64,000 nt of DNA from Paenibacillus polymyxa (GCF_001719045.1 NZ_CP015423.1:558001-622000); one strand, 5' to 3'; positions 54,637 through 63,761 are shown, counted from the stretch's first letter. Made by a program: numbers and translations. The notes: generated from the letters alone by a model not told the origin.

Positions 54637-56421
54637 TCAGGTTTCCACTGAGAACAAATAAGGATAAATCGGCTGACCACCTTCATGAACTTCCACTTCA
54701 GCATCCGCATAATTTTCTTCAAGCCATGCAACAAGCTGATCTGTGTCCTCTTGATTTGCGTCTGAACCTGTGAGAATCGTAACAATTTCATCGCCATTCA
54801 CCAGCATTTTCGCTAGCAAAAGACGGGACGTTGCCATTAAGTGTTCCTCGGTCGCTACAATTTTGGAATCCTGAATACCGATGTAGTGCCCGGCTGTAAT
54901 ATGCAGGTCATCAAGTGTCGTATCCCGTACCGCGTAGGTCACTTGCCCAGACTTCACCCGGGTGACTGCGTCACGCATATTGTCCTGATTTACCTCAAAA
55001 GCCTCTTCCTCCTGGAAGGAAAATGCTGCCGCAATGCCCTGAGGAATTGTTTTGCTCGGAATAACCGATACCATACGTTCCATCTCTAGCAGTTCACGCG
55101 CTTGTTCTGCCGCCAAAATAATATTGGAATTATTCGGAAGAATAAAAATATGTTGAGCCGCAATCGAGCGCGCCGCATTAACGAAGTCCTCTGTGCTTGG
55201 ATTCATTGTCTGGCCGCCAGAAAGGACAACATCGACGCCTAAACTTCTGAAAATATCAGCAATTCCTTCACCGGAAGCCACAGCTATAAAACCAAAGGAT
55301 GCCAGTTCATGAGCGGGGGGCTCAGACGGCTCTTCCTCACGTGCAGGCTCTGTTGGTATTTCAGCAAACCACTCAGGCTCAGGAGCAACATCCATACCCG
55401 CAGACAACAAATCACGATGCTGCTCGCGCATATTTAAAATACGAATCTGTGTAATTTCTCCGTAACGCAGTGCCAAATTCAGCACTTCACCAGGAGCCTT
55501 AGAATGCACGTGAACCTTGATGACATCATCGTCTGAAATTACGATAATAGAATCACCATCTACGGATAACGCTTTCCGGAAGGCTTCCTCATCAAAATCG
55601 GTACCTTGCGCATCGCCCAATTGTCGATTAATAAAAAACTCCATATCATACAAAAATTCAATATTATCCGTTTCGAGCTTCGCTTGCGCAGAAATCGGCG
55701 CATCTGGGGAAGGAACAACTGCAGTAGCAGTAGGTCTCTCCGATACGTGAGGAGCAAAAACCGGGCGTACATTATCACTTTTTGCAATTGGAGACGTCAC
55801 CAAGCCGCTTCCAAGATGTTGCATAAAGCCTTCATAAATATACACAAGGCCTTGCCCACCCGAATCTACAACTCCTACTTGCTTCAGTACAGGGAGCATG
55901 TCCTGCGTCATGGCAAGCGTTTCCTTCGCTTTGGCAAGCACTTCTTCCATCAATTCCGTGATGTCGTTCGTCCGGCGCGAGAAAAATACAGCATGCTTGG
56001 CCGCTTCCTTCGCCACGGTAAGAATTGTACCCTCCACCGGCTTAACCACCGCCTTGTAGGCCGCATCCACCCCGCTCTGCAATGCCGATGCGAACTGAAG
56101 GGTATTCAATTCCTCGTATGGGGCAGCGTAACGGCTGAAGCCACGAAACAACTGAGACAGGATAACCCCTGAATTGCCGCGGGCTCCCATCAGCAAACCT
56201 TTGGATAATATGCCGGACATGACACCGATGGAGGAAGAATCCCCCCTCTTTAATTCCGTTACGCCCGCGCTCATCGTCAAATTCATGTTGGTTCCCGTAT
56301 CACCGTCTGGCACCGGGAATACATTTAGTGAATTGACATGTTCCGCATGCTGCTGTAATTGTTCCGCCCCGGCTAAAACCATTGCGGTAAAATCTGTTCC
56401 ATTCAAAGAACGATTACTCAA
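54637..56421 (-). CDS. fakA: Fatty acid kinase FakA (DAK2 domain, YloV-like)
   Basis: Kinase subunit that phosphorylates fatty acids bound to FakB/DegV proteins, 594 residues. N-terminal DAK2 domain with NVFPVPDGDTGTNMNLTMSAG near 30-55 (nucleotide/Mg site) and KGLLMGARGNSGVILSQLFRGF; a middle domain and a C-terminal phosphatase-like DegV-binding portion (HIFILPNNSNIILAAEQA, then VVPSK-like VSVIPSKTIPQG). The start is TTG at 56421 with GGAAGGGG. A minus-strand TATAAT at 56508-56513 is a probable -10 box. The Asp23-like yloU gene that precedes yloV in B. subtilis is not found upstream. Confidence 0.94.
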   Translation of the reverse strand: MSNRSLNGTDFTAMVLAGAEQLQQHAEHVNSLNVFPVPDGDTGTNMNLTMSAGVTELKRGDSSSIGVMSGILSKGLLMGARGNSGVILSQLFRGFSRYAAPYEELNTLQFASALQSGVDAAYKAVVKPVEGTILTVAKEAAKHAVFFSRRTNDITELMEEVLAKAKETLAMTQDMLPVLKQVGVVDSGGQGLVYIYEGFMQHLGSGLVTSPIAKSDNVRPVFAPHVSERPTATAVVPSPDAPISAQAKLETDNIEFLYDMEFFINRQLGDAQGTDFDEEAFRKALSVDGDSIIVISDDDVIKVHVHSKAPGEVLNLALRYGEITQIRILNMREQHRDLLSAGMDVAPEPEWFAEIPTEPAREEEPSEPPAHELASFGFIAVASGEGIADIFRSLGVDVVLSGGQTMNPSTEDFVNAARSIAAQHIFILPNNSNIILAAEQARELLEMERMVSVIPSKTIPQGIAAAFSFQEEEAFEVNQDNMRDAVTRVKSGQVTYAVRDTTLDDLHITAGHYIGIQDSKIVATEEHLMATSRLLLAKMLVNGDEIVTILTGSDANQEDTDQLVAWLEENYADAEVEVHEGGQPIYPYLFSVET

Positions 56422-56600
56422 GAGAATTCCCCTTCCTAGCTTAATACACTTGTTTTACTATCAACCTTCACCACACCTTATCCAGCTGTGCCTACAGGTT
56501 CAATTAAATTATACTAAAGCCAGACGACGAATACGAATGTCACACTTTCATAAGCTCTTGTACTCACGTCTGGTCGCTCTTCTACAGGTCATATAAAATG

Positions 56601-56681
56601 AAAAACCAGTCAACTACCCAACATAAATCATCGGCTGGAATGATAACTATAGTCCCGCCTCTGAACCGCCGGCATGACTGG
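56601..56681 (-). other. Possible small terminated RNA or attenuator upstream of fakA
   Basis: In the 508-nt gap between fakA and rpmB, minus-strand CCAGTCA (56675-56681) pairs with TGACTGG (56606-56612), enclosing GC-rich minor stems, and is followed by T5. A plausible -10 (TACAAT) lies upstream near 56745, so a transcript of about 140 nt could begin there and end here. No protein frame is seen. The rest of the gap holds the fakA -10 box and the rpmB promoter. Confidence 0.4.
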
Positions 56682-56784
56682 AATAAGAATTCACATTCCA
56701 TTTAAATACAAAATAATCGCAGCAATAACTATCCCATATTGTACTATAATGCGAAAGAGAAATAAATAAAGTTTTTGAATCAGT

Positions 56785-56814
56785 TGACGGAGCTTTTTTG
56801 ACTATGATATTATA
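56785..56814 (+). promoter_or_regulatory. Promoter of rpmB
   Basis: TTGACG (56785-56790) and TATTAT (56809-56814) with 18 bp spacing. The leader to the ATG at 56930 is about 110 nt and includes small GC hairpins (CCGGCT...) and the palindrome TTCCATATGGAA. Confidence 0.6.
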
Positions 56815-56929
56815 TTTAAGTATTGTTTTGTTCAGGTTAGTGACTTACAAAGTCCGGCTGACCCAGTCGGCCTGAAGAGAGACCCGTTCCATATGGAATT
56901 TGGTTATTTTCAGAATAGGAGGTGGAATC

Positions 56930-57118
56930 ATGTCTCGTAAATGTTCTGTAACAGGCAAAAAGCCTGGCAGCGGTAACCACGTATCTCACGCTAACAACCG
57001 TAATCGCCGTACTTGGGGCGTCAACGTACAAAAAGTTCGCATTCTCGTTAACGGTAAACCGAAACGCGTTTATGTCAGCACTCGTGCATTGAAAGCCGGT
57101 AAAGTGACTCGCGTGTAG
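56930..57118 (+). CDS. rpmB: 50S ribosomal protein L28
   Basis: 62 residues with the L28 pattern: [36 protein letters not shown] and a basic tail ending LKAGKVTRV. The first Cys is present but the later zinc Cys residues are absent, so this is probably a zinc-free form. The start is ATG at 56930 with AGGAGGTGG. In B. subtilis rpmB also lies in the spoVM-yloU-yloV neighbourhood, in the opposite orientation to them. Confidence 0.97.
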   Translation: MSRKCSVTGKKPGSGNHVSHANNRNRRTWGVNVQKVRILVNGKPKRVYVSTRALKAGKVTRV

Positions 57119-57141
57119 TCGTAAAAAATATCGTTATAAAC

Positions 57142-57174
57142 AAAAGGCACCTCGTTTTAAACGGGTGCTTTTTT
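57142..57174 (+). terminator. Terminator after rpmB
   Basis: AAGGCACC with CG/CG and GGGTGCTT pairs around TTTTAAA, followed by T6, 24 nt after the rpmB stop. Confidence 0.85.
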
Positions 57175-57340
57175 GGTTATTCGAAAAGTAATATCCATCT
57201 GGTTCAGGAAAACAAAATGTCAGGCACCTTCCCGTGCGTTCCAATCTTTTACTACCGAGCTACCTTCTGTTATGCCCGGGAAGCGTGCCCTGTGTACCTC
57301 TAGCTTTCATCCTACATCCTGTGTTTACATTACGTTGAAT

Positions 57341-57421
57341 TCAGTTTTTCTGGAATGTATTCAAAATGGCTTTAACGAATCCACCCAGAAATTTTGGCAG
57401 CTTGATTGTGTAAAACTTCAT
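57341..57421 (-). CDS. spoVM: Stage V sporulation protein SpoVM
   Basis: A 26-residue amphipathic peptide beginning MKFYTIKLPKFLGGFVKA and ending in a Phe-Gln-Lys-Asn tail, matching SpoVM, which recognises the positively curved forespore surface and recruits SpoIVA for coat assembly. The ATG at 57421 (GGGGAGGGTGAGGC upstream) and TGA at 57341 delimit it. It is too short for an ordinary ORF list. It lies between rpmB and the rpe cluster, like B. subtilis. A mother-cell sigma-E promoter is expected but not clearly seen. Confidence 0.95.
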   Translation of the reverse strand: MKFYTIKLPKFLGGFVKAILNTFQKN

Positions 57422-57494
57422 GCCTCACCCTCCCCATCATCCTCCTGCATCCGTTCTCTGTAGTTTATGCAACCTATCAAGGGTTGTTGCCCCA

Positions 57495-57531
57495 CAAAAA
57501 AAGGCTACATGAGAATCCCGCTCATGTAACC
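57495..57531 (-). terminator. Terminator of the rlmN-prpC-prkC-rsgA-rpe operon
   Basis: On the minus strand, GGTTACATGAG pairs with CTCATGTAGCC and is followed by T7. It lies 33 nt after the 83-residue gene. Confidence 0.9.
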
Positions 57532-57563
57532 ATATTTATGCACAACCATCCCAGGCTATACCA

Positions 57564-57815
57564 TCAGACAAGTCCGCGAACATAGAGATATGCTGAGAGT
57601 ATGAAAATAAACAGGATATAATAAAGTACGCTGCACACCACAAAACCTATTCGTAAACCACGCCGTTCATTTTTTCGAAAATAAAACAGGACAATTAGAA
57701 CAGCCAAAAGTGAAAGAACGGCATTCCAAGGAGCCTTCACTAGCGAGAAACAGCTAAGGGTCAACCCCGTCGCCATGCTCGCTACAGTCATCCACAATGC
57801 TTCGGTCAGCTTCAC
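57564..57815 (-). CDS. Hypothetical small membrane protein in the place of thiN
   Basis: 83 residues with three hydrophobic segments (MTVASMATGLTLSCFSLV, AVLSLLAVLIVLFYF, IGFVVCSVLYYILFIFILSAYL) around a basic loop FRKNERRGLR. Function unknown. The start is GTG at 57815, overlapping the rpe stop as GTGA, so translation is coupled. In B. subtilis thiN (yloS) follows rpe here; that gene is absent. Confidence 0.75.
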   Translation of the reverse strand: MKLTEALWMTVASMATGLTLSCFSLVKAPWNAVLSLLAVLIVLFYFRKNERRGLRIGFVVCSVLYYILFIFILSAYLYVRGLV

Positions 57816-58480
57816 TTGGACAAACGTGCTGCACTGTCCCGAATCGCAGCAATAGCCGCTGCGCGGTCTGCTCTGCCGAATACCGCACTACCAGCCACCA
57901 GCACGTCAGCCCCCGCTTCAAATACGGCTGGTGCCGTCTCCTCCGCAATACCTCCGTCTACCTCGATATGTACGTCTGGACGACCCAATTCGTTCAACCA
58001 AGCACGGATTTGTCTGATTTTATTTAACGTCTCTGGAATGAAGGACTGACCTCCAAAGCCAGGATTGACCGTCATTACCAGAATCATATCCACATTTGGC
58101 AGCACTTCCTTGATCGCATATGGTGAAGTACCTGGATTGAGAGCCACTCCAGCCAGAGCGCCTTGCTGCTTGATCAAGTGAAGGACACCATGCAAATGAA
58201 CACAGGCCTCAGCATGAACAGTGATGATATCGGCTCCTGCTTTTACGAAATCGCCAATATAGCGTTCAGGATGCTCAATCATCAGATGAACATCCAAGGG
58301 AAGAGTCGTGTGCGGACGAATAGCCTGAACGATAGGTGGGCCCAGTGTAATATTGGATACAAAATGTCCATCCATTACGTCCACATGAATCCAGTCTGCC
58401 CCTCCTGCCTCAGCTTCCGCAACTTCACTGCCCAAGCGAGCAAAATCAGCGGATAAAATCGACGGTGCTATTTTTAACAT
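57812..58480 (-). CDS. rpe: Ribulose-phosphate 3-epimerase
   Basis: TIM-barrel epimerase of the pentose phosphate pathway, 222 residues. Metal-site residues are in IAPSILSADFARLG, DWIHVDVMDGHFV, LPLDVHLMIEHPERY, MTVNPGFGGQSFI and HIEVDGGIAEETA. ATG at 58480, 4 nt after the rsgA stop. The tight spacing shows an operon with rsgA and prkC, as in B. subtilis. Confidence 0.97.
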   Translation of the reverse strand: MLKIAPSILSADFARLGSEVAEAEAGGADWIHVDVMDGHFVSNITLGPPIVQAIRPHTTLPLDVHLMIEHPERYIGDFVKAGADIITVHAEACVHLHGVLHLIKQQGALAGVALNPGTSPYAIKEVLPNVDMILVMTVNPGFGGQSFIPETLNKIRQIRAWLNELGRPDVHIEVDGGIAEETAPAVFEAGADVLVAGSAVFGRADRAAAIAAIRDSAARLSK

Positions 58481-58484
58481 ATAC

Positions 58485-59402
58485 TCAGTACCTCCGCTTT
58501 TTTTCTTTTAATTCCTGATAGAACTGCAAATAGCTATCATACCGTCCCTGTGAAATATGTCCTTCTTCCAGGGCCTCTCTTACTTTACAACCAGGCTCGT
58601 GAATATGGGTACAACCCCGAAATTTACATCCTTCCCCATACTGCTGGAATTCACGAAAACAGGGAGATAGCTCATCCACACCCAGCTCCAGAAAATCCAG
58701 CTGGCTAAACCCCGGTGTATCTGCTACAAATCCTCCGTTGTCTAGAGGAATCAGCTCCACATGACGAGTCGTATGTTTTCCTCGGCCCAGCTTATTGCTT
58801 ATGGCGCTCGTCTCCAGCGTTAACCCAGGCTCTAGAGCATTAAGCATGGAAGACTTTCCTACACCTGACTGCCCGGAAAACACGCTGATTTGACCAGCCA
58901 ATAGCTTCTTAAGCTCAGCCGTCCCTTCTCCAGTACGGGCACTGGTTACCAGCACCTCATAACCGATCTTCCGGTACATCTCCTGAACGGCCAGTACGGT
59001 GTCATCCTCTGAAGGGCTGCCTTCATACAAATCGCGCTTAGTCAGACAGATAATTGTATCCAACCCGGCGTGCTCAATATGGACTAAAAATTTGTCCAGT
59101 AAAGGCAAGTTTAAATCCGGCTCACGCAAGGAAAACAGCAGCACGGCAAGCGTGGTATTTGCTACCGGAGGACGTATTAGCTCCGTCGTACGCTTTCTAA
59201 TCTCCTTGACCATACCTTCCCCGTTTTCAGTCAGTTCGTAAACGACCCTATCACCAACAAGAGGCGTAATCTCTTTTTTCTTAAAAATGCCGCGTGCTCT
59301 GCATTGTACCGTAGCTTCGCCAGATACCGGACGCCCATCCTGATCCAGGCTGGAGACATAATAATATCCGCTAAGCGCCTTGACGATCAGACCTTCAGGC
59401 AT
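58485..59402 (-). CDS. rsgA: Ribosome small-subunit GTPase RsgA (YloQ/CpgA)
   Basis: Circularly permuted GTPase of about 305 residues that acts in 30S maturation. An N-terminal OB fold is followed by G4 (CLTKRD), G1 (GQSGVGKSSML), G3 (DTPGFSQ) in permuted order, and a C-terminal zinc site CKFRGCTHIHEPGC. The start is ATG at 59402, giving the MPEG start shared with B. subtilis; AAGGAGG precedes it and the upstream frame covers that site. In B. subtilis this protein is a PrkC target, and prkC is the next gene upstream. Confidence 0.96.
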   Translation of the reverse strand: MPEGLIVKALSGYYYVSSLDQDGRPVSGEATVQCRARGIFKKKEITPLVGDRVVYELTENGEGMVKEIRKRTTELIRPPVANTTLAVLLFSLREPDLNLPLLDKFLVHIEHAGLDTIICLTKRDLYEGSPSEDDTVLAVQEMYRKIGYEVLVTSARTGEGTAELKKLLAGQISVFSGQSGVGKSSMLNALEPGLTLETSAISNKLGRGKHTTRHVELIPLDNGGFVADTPGFSQLDFLELGVDELSPCFREFQQYGEGCKFRGCTHIHEPGCKVREALEEGHISQGRYDSYLQFYQELKEKKRRY

Positions 59403-59492
59403 GTGTAAGATGTCCTCCTTCATAATGTTCAAGTTTCATTGCGTATAGCAGGTTGAGCATCTTCCTATTGCAAGTTTACTGATGCTGAACAG

Positions 59493-61754
59493 TCAATCAC
59501 TTTTTCCTTCCTTTTTGTGGGAAGCGTGGCCTGGGTTGTTTTTATAACTAACCGCCAACTCACTGCGCGTCCCCCCCGTGGAATTCGTTCCAGGAACAAA
59601 GGCGGAAGGGTCACCATTACTTCCCGTGCCCTCCTGATTGTTCAAGTCTCCTCCACTATTACCACTATCATTAGAAGCTCCCCCGCTATCACCTTCCTCG
59701 CCGTTTCCACTTCCATTCTGCGAGGAAGTACCATCAGGTGTATCCGTTGGTGAAGTTCCGGCAGGCGGAGCAATTTGAGGCATTGTCACCGTGCCATTTT
59801 TCGCCTCAATATAAGAGACGGGATACGTATCAATAAAGTCACCATCTCTAAATACTGAGACAACACTGTCTTTGTTCGGAGCCATTAGCAGGTTGATAGT
59901 GAACACCTGTGTCGTATTAATCGTGCGGCTTCCCCATTCCTGATTTTCTCCACGCGCATCCGTATAAGTAATACGAATTTTGCTGTTTTTACCCTCTTCC
60001 TTGGGCGCAACAGGCACATTAAATGCCAGCGTAATCGCTTCTGGCGGGTAACCAGTACTTACATAAATCGTAATTTCCGTATTTGGTGGCAGCTCACTGC
60101 CTGCCTCTGACGGCCATTGTTTGGTTACTCTTCCTTTTTCCTGCTCATAGCTAAATTCTTCTTTAATCGAGCCAACCTTCAGTCCTGCCTTTTTGACCTC
60201 ATTTTCCGCTTGACTCTGCGTCTTCCCTACGAGACTTGGCATTTTTACAGTGTCAGCTCCCTTGCTGACTGTAAGCACAACCTGGACTGAATCCTTATCA
60301 AATGGCTCATTTGCAGCGGGTGTCTGACTAAGGACGGTCCCTGCGGCCTGATCACTGAACTGCTCATTTTGCTGAATCTGCGTCTCCTTAATTTGCTGGG
60401 CGGTCAGCAGCTTAACAGCATTTTCGTAGCTTTGGCCTTTGACATCCGGCATCGGGGTGAGCGGCTTGGCAATCCCGACTTTCAGACTAATCTTAGTTCC
60501 TTCCTTGACTAAAGAATCTGCAGGATAGCTTTGATAAAATACAACTCCAGGCGCGATTCCTTCTTTGTATTCATGCTGGATTGGCTCCTCAATGAGTAGC
60601 CCCGCTTTACTGAGATTAACCTTCGCTTGGTCTTCTGTTTGTGTCAATACACCTGGTACTTTTACCTCAGGCACGACCAGTACACTTTGCACATAGTACA
60701 CCACTCCGCCCATGCACAGAAGTAACACCAACACTAGTGTTACCCACAAAATCGCTTTTTTTCTATTTTTCTTGGACGATTGCTTGCTCGGAAGCTGTTC
60801 AGACTCACGCGGTTGAGCAGGTACATCATCCCCGTTAGAAGACATCCCTAATTGTTGAGGCTTAATAGCCGGAATAACCCGTGTTTGATCCTCATCATCC
60901 AAATGTGTAAATTCCAGCTTGGATTCATTACGCCGTCCCGGCAGCAAACAGGTTTCCAAATCTTTTAGCATTTCGTCTGCCGATTGATAACGCTCTTCTG
61001 GATTTTTGCGCATGGATTTTAGAATGACATTTTCCACACTTTGCGGAATCAACGGATTAATTTTACGCGGTTCCTCAAATTCCTCTTGCAAATGCTTGAG
61101 CGCTACACTAATTGGACTTTCTCCCAGGAAAGGGAGCTGCGCCGTCAGCATTTGATATAAGACAATACCTAAAGAATATAAGTCCGATTTTTCGCCGGTG
61201 ACGACACCCTTTGCATGCTCAGGTGAAAAATAATGAACAGAACCCACAACAGAACCCGTCTGGGTAATGGTCGTTGACGTAACAGCTCTAGCAATCCCAA
61301 AATCGGTTACCTTAACCCGTCCATTACGTCCAATTAATATATTATGAGGCTTAATGTCTCGGTGAATGATCTGATTTTGGTGGGCATGCTCCAGCGCATC
61401 ACAAATCTGGGAAGCAATCCGTACTGCTTCATCCACTTGCAATGGAGCACGTTCTTTAATAATCTCATTCAAATTTTTACCTTCGATGCACTCCATTACA
61501 ATATAATGGATTTCATCCTCTTGGCCGACATCATAAATACTGACCACATTCGAATGCGAAAGCGAGGCCGCAGACTGCGCCTCACGCCGAAACCGGCGAA
61601 TAAATTCCTCATCATGAACAAATTGCTGGCGCAACACTTTAACTGCAACATTGCGATTCAGCAAAATGTCTTGAGCCTTATACACCAGCGCCATACCGCC
61701 GCCACCGATGCGCTCAATAATTTCGTATCTTCCCCCTAGCAGGTGCCCGATCAT
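59493..61754 (-). CDS. prkC: Ser/Thr protein kinase PrkC with PASTA domains
   Basis: Transmembrane kinase of 753 residues that senses muropeptides and lipid II. Kinase domain 1-270: GGGGMALVYKAQD, the VAIK-type Lys in NVAVKVLRQ, HRDIKPHNIL and DFGIARA. After a basic linker comes one transmembrane helix (LWVTLVLVLLLCMGGVVYYV), then three PASTA repeats (VPEVKVPGVLTQTEDQAKVN, MPDVKGQSYENAVKLL, MPSLVGKTQSQAENEVKKAG), a beta domain and a long Gly/Ser/Asp-rich tail. The start overlaps the prpC stop by 4 bp. The tail of about 90 residues is longer than in B. subtilis. Confidence 0.97.
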   Translation of the reverse strand: MIGHLLGGRYEIIERIGGGGMALVYKAQDILLNRNVAVKVLRQQFVHDEEFIRRFRREAQSAASLSHSNVVSIYDVGQEDEIHYIVMECIEGKNLNEIIKERAPLQVDEAVRIASQICDALEHAHQNQIIHRDIKPHNILIGRNGRVKVTDFGIARAVTSTTITQTGSVVGSVHYFSPEHAKGVVTGEKSDLYSLGIVLYQMLTAQLPFLGESPISVALKHLQEEFEEPRKINPLIPQSVENVILKSMRKNPEERYQSADEMLKDLETCLLPGRRNESKLEFTHLDDEDQTRVIPAIKPQQLGMSSNGDDVPAQPRESEQLPSKQSSKKNRKKAILWVTLVLVLLLCMGGVVYYVQSVLVVPEVKVPGVLTQTEDQAKVNLSKAGLLIEEPIQHEYKEGIAPGVVFYQSYPADSLVKEGTKISLKVGIAKPLTPMPDVKGQSYENAVKLLTAQQIKETQIQQNEQFSDQAAGTVLSQTPAANEPFDKDSVQVVLTVSKGADTVKMPSLVGKTQSQAENEVKKAGLKVGSIKEEFSYEQEKGRVTKQWPSEAGSELPPNTEITIYVSTGYPPEAITLAFNVPVAPKEEGKNSKIRITYTDARGENQEWGSRTINTTQVFTINLLMAPNKDSVVSVFRDGDFIDTYPVSYIEAKNGTVTMPQIAPPAGTSPTDTPDGTSSQNGSGNGEEGDSGGASNDSGNSGGDLNNQEGTGSNGDPSAFVPGTNSTGGTRSELAVSYKNNPGHASHKKEGKSD

Positions 61755-62527
61755 GCGTCACACCCCTTTTCACTCAATGAAACCGTGTCATCGGGCAATT
61801 CAAACAAAGCCACAGTAATGTTATCGTCTCCTCCGGCAAGCAGCGCCAGATGTAGCAGACGATCCGCACGCTCCTCCAAAGGATTCTCTGCGGCACCTAC
61901 TACTTTACTGATTTGTTCTTCCGTTACCAGATTGCTTAATCCGTCGCTACACAGTAACAGTACATCGCCTTTTTCCAGCGCAATGGAGTCAATATCCACT
62001 TTCACCTCAGAATCAGTACCCAGCGCCCGAGTCAGCACATTGCGACGGGGATGGTTCTCCCGTTCTTCCTTACTGATCTGACCGTTTTTGAACAGCTCAT
62101 TAACCAAAGTATGGTCTTCTGTAAGCTGACGTACCGCTCCTTTGGATATGACATAGGCGCGACTATCACCGATATGTCCGATAATTCCGGATGCATCGTT
62201 TAGTAAAACCGCAACAACTGTCGTTCCCATATTATGATACTTGTCATCGCGTGCAGCCGTCTGGAAGATGACTTCATTGGCATGCAAAATAGCGTCGCTG
62301 AGCGCCGCCGTCAAAGAATGTGCGGATAATCCGCTCTCCAGCGTCGCCAAATCAGCGGCAAGTGTCTCTACCGCAAGGCGGCTGGCCGTATCACCGGCCA
62401 AATGCCCCCCCATACCATCGGCAACAATCCCAAGAATATAGCCTTGCTCCAAGTGCCTGATCCAGGCAGAATCCTCATTCACCGAACGTACACGTCCGAC
62501 ATGGCTGACATGAACTGTTTTGATCAA
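61751..62527 (-). CDS. prpC: PP2C-type protein phosphatase PrpC
   Basis: Mn2+-dependent Ser/Thr phosphatase that opposes PrkC; 258 residues. The metal motifs are RSVNEDSAW, GIVADGMGGHLAGD, LLLCSDGLSNLV and GGDDNITVALF. The start is TTG at 62527 with GGGGTGA 8 nt upstream. It overlaps prkC (ATGA) and lies 6 nt after rlmN. Confidence 0.96.
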   Translation of the reverse strand: MIKTVHVSHVGRVRSVNEDSAWIRHLEQGYILGIVADGMGGHLAGDTASRLAVETLAADLATLESGLSAHSLTAALSDAILHANEVIFQTAARDDKYHNMGTTVVAVLLNDASGIIGHIGDSRAYVISKGAVRQLTEDHTLVNELFKNGQISKEERENHPRRNVLTRALGTDSEVKVDIDSIALEKGDVLLLCSDGLSNLVTEEQISKVVGAAENPLEERADRLLHLALLAGGDDNITVALFELPDDTVSLSEKGCDA

Positions 62528-62533
62528 ATGGTT

Positions 62534-63574
62534 TCACCCCAACTCCATATGCTTTGCACGCAACTGACCGCAAGCAGCGGCAATATCGTGACCCTGTTCA
62601 CGCCGGATCGTCACATTGACGCCTTTTTCGGCAAGAATACGTTGGAAATTAAAAATATCGCTGCGTGATGTGCGCACATACTTGCGCTCAGGCACATGAT
62701 TGACTGGAATCAAATTGACGTGACACAGCATGTCCTTTAACACATCCGCTAGCTCTTCAGCATGTTCTGCCTGATCGTTTACCCCGCCAATCAGGGCATA
62801 TTCAAACGAAATTCTCCGCCCCGTCTTAGCAAGATAGTAACGTAGAGAATCCATAACATCTTTAAAGGGATAACGCCGATTTACAGGCATCAGCTTCGAA
62901 CGAAGCGCATCATTAGGCGCATGAATGGATATTGCCAGATTAATCTGGGTATCCTCGTCGGCAAATTTATAAATATTCGGTACAATACCGCTAGTCGACA
63001 CCGTGATATGACGTTGACCAATGTTCAGACCTTTTTCATGAACCATTGTACGCAAAAACGTCATGGTCGCTTCATAGTTTTCAAAAGGCTCGCCTGAGCC
63101 CATAATCACGATGCTGCTCACTCGTTCATTCGTTTTATCCAAAATTTTCTGAGCCTGTACTACCTGTGCAGTAATTTCACCAGCTGTCAGGTTCCGTTTG
63201 AGGCCTCCGAGCGTCGATGCGCAGAAAGTGCAACCAATCCGGCATCCCACTTGCGTCGTTACACAAATACTGTTTCCGTAATTGTGTCTCATAATGACCG
63301 TTTCAATGGCATGATCATCGTGCAAACCGAACAGGAATTTTACTGTACCGTCCTTTGATTCCAACTTTGTAATTTCACTAAGCGTCACAAAACTAAATTG
63401 CTCCTCAAGCTTCTCTCTCAGCGCCTTGGACAAATTCGTCATCTCGCTGAAATCATTGACCCGCTTCACATACAGCCAGTCAAAAATTTGTCCGCCACGA
63501 AAAGCAGGCTCGCCATTGTTCTTGGCCCAGTCCTGAAGCTCCTCCAGAGTTAAATCATATATAAAAGGTTTCAT
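62534..63574 (-). CDS. rlmN: 23S rRNA/tRNA adenine-C2 methyltransferase RlmN
   Basis: Radical SAM methyltransferase modifying A2503 of 23S rRNA and A37 of some tRNAs, about 346 residues. Cluster motif Cys-x3-Cys-x2-Cys is CRIGCTFC near residue 115; SAM motif GSGEPFENY; the resolving Cys near the C-terminus is in [11 protein letters not shown]. The start is uncertain: ATG at 63574 (MKPFIYDL, family-like) versus ATG at 63601, neither with an ideal ribosome site. Promoter-like sequences lie just upstream, after the rsmB terminator. Confidence 0.95.
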   Translation of the reverse strand: MKPFIYDLTLEELQDWAKNNGEPAFRGGQIFDWLYVKRVNDFSEMTNLSKALREKLEEQFSFVTLSEITKLESKDGTVKFLFGLHDDHAIETVIMRHNYGNSICVTTQVGCRIGCTFCASTLGGLKRNLTAGEITAQVVQAQKILDKTNERVSSIVIMGSGEPFENYEATMTFLRTMVHEKGLNIGQRHITVSTSGIVPNIYKFADEDTQINLAISIHAPNDALRSKLMPVNRRYPFKDVMDSLRYYLAKTGRRISFEYALIGGVNDQAEHAEELADVLKDMLCHVNLIPVNHVPERKYVRTSRSDIFNFQRILAEKGVNVTIRREQGHDIAAACGQLRAKHMELG

Positions 63575-63642
63575 CAATGTTTGCACCCGTTCCTTCTTCA
63601 TTAAGTTCTGTTTGATCGTAGATCGTATTTTTCATTCTTCCT

Positions 63643-63671
63643 ATTTTAGCACAAATCCCTGGAGGGGTAAA
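63643..63671 (-). promoter_or_regulatory. Promoter of the rlmN-prpC-prkC operon
   Basis: On the minus strand, TTTACC (63666-63671) and TAAAAT (63643-63648) with 17 bp spacing, just downstream of the rsmB terminator and about 40 nt upstream of the first rlmN start codon. Confidence 0.55.
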
Positions 63672-63689
63672 AATTTTTCATCTTCATGC

Positions 63690-63716
63690 AAAAAACCGCC
63701 GGAAATGTTCCGGCGG
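63690..63716 (-). terminator. Terminator between rsmB and rlmN
   Basis: CCGCCGGAA (63696-63704) and TTCCGGCGG (63708-63716) form a perfect 9-bp stem with a 3-nt loop, followed on the minus strand by T6. It ends the rsmB transcript. Confidence 0.9.
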
Positions 63717-63761
63717 AATGTGGAAATACTGGTGGGCAGCTGCCTGGAATTCTCTTCCGCG

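Noticed and set aside
56422..56784. Asp23 gene on either strand
   Set aside because: No frame of proper length or motif in any frame; recorded as absent.
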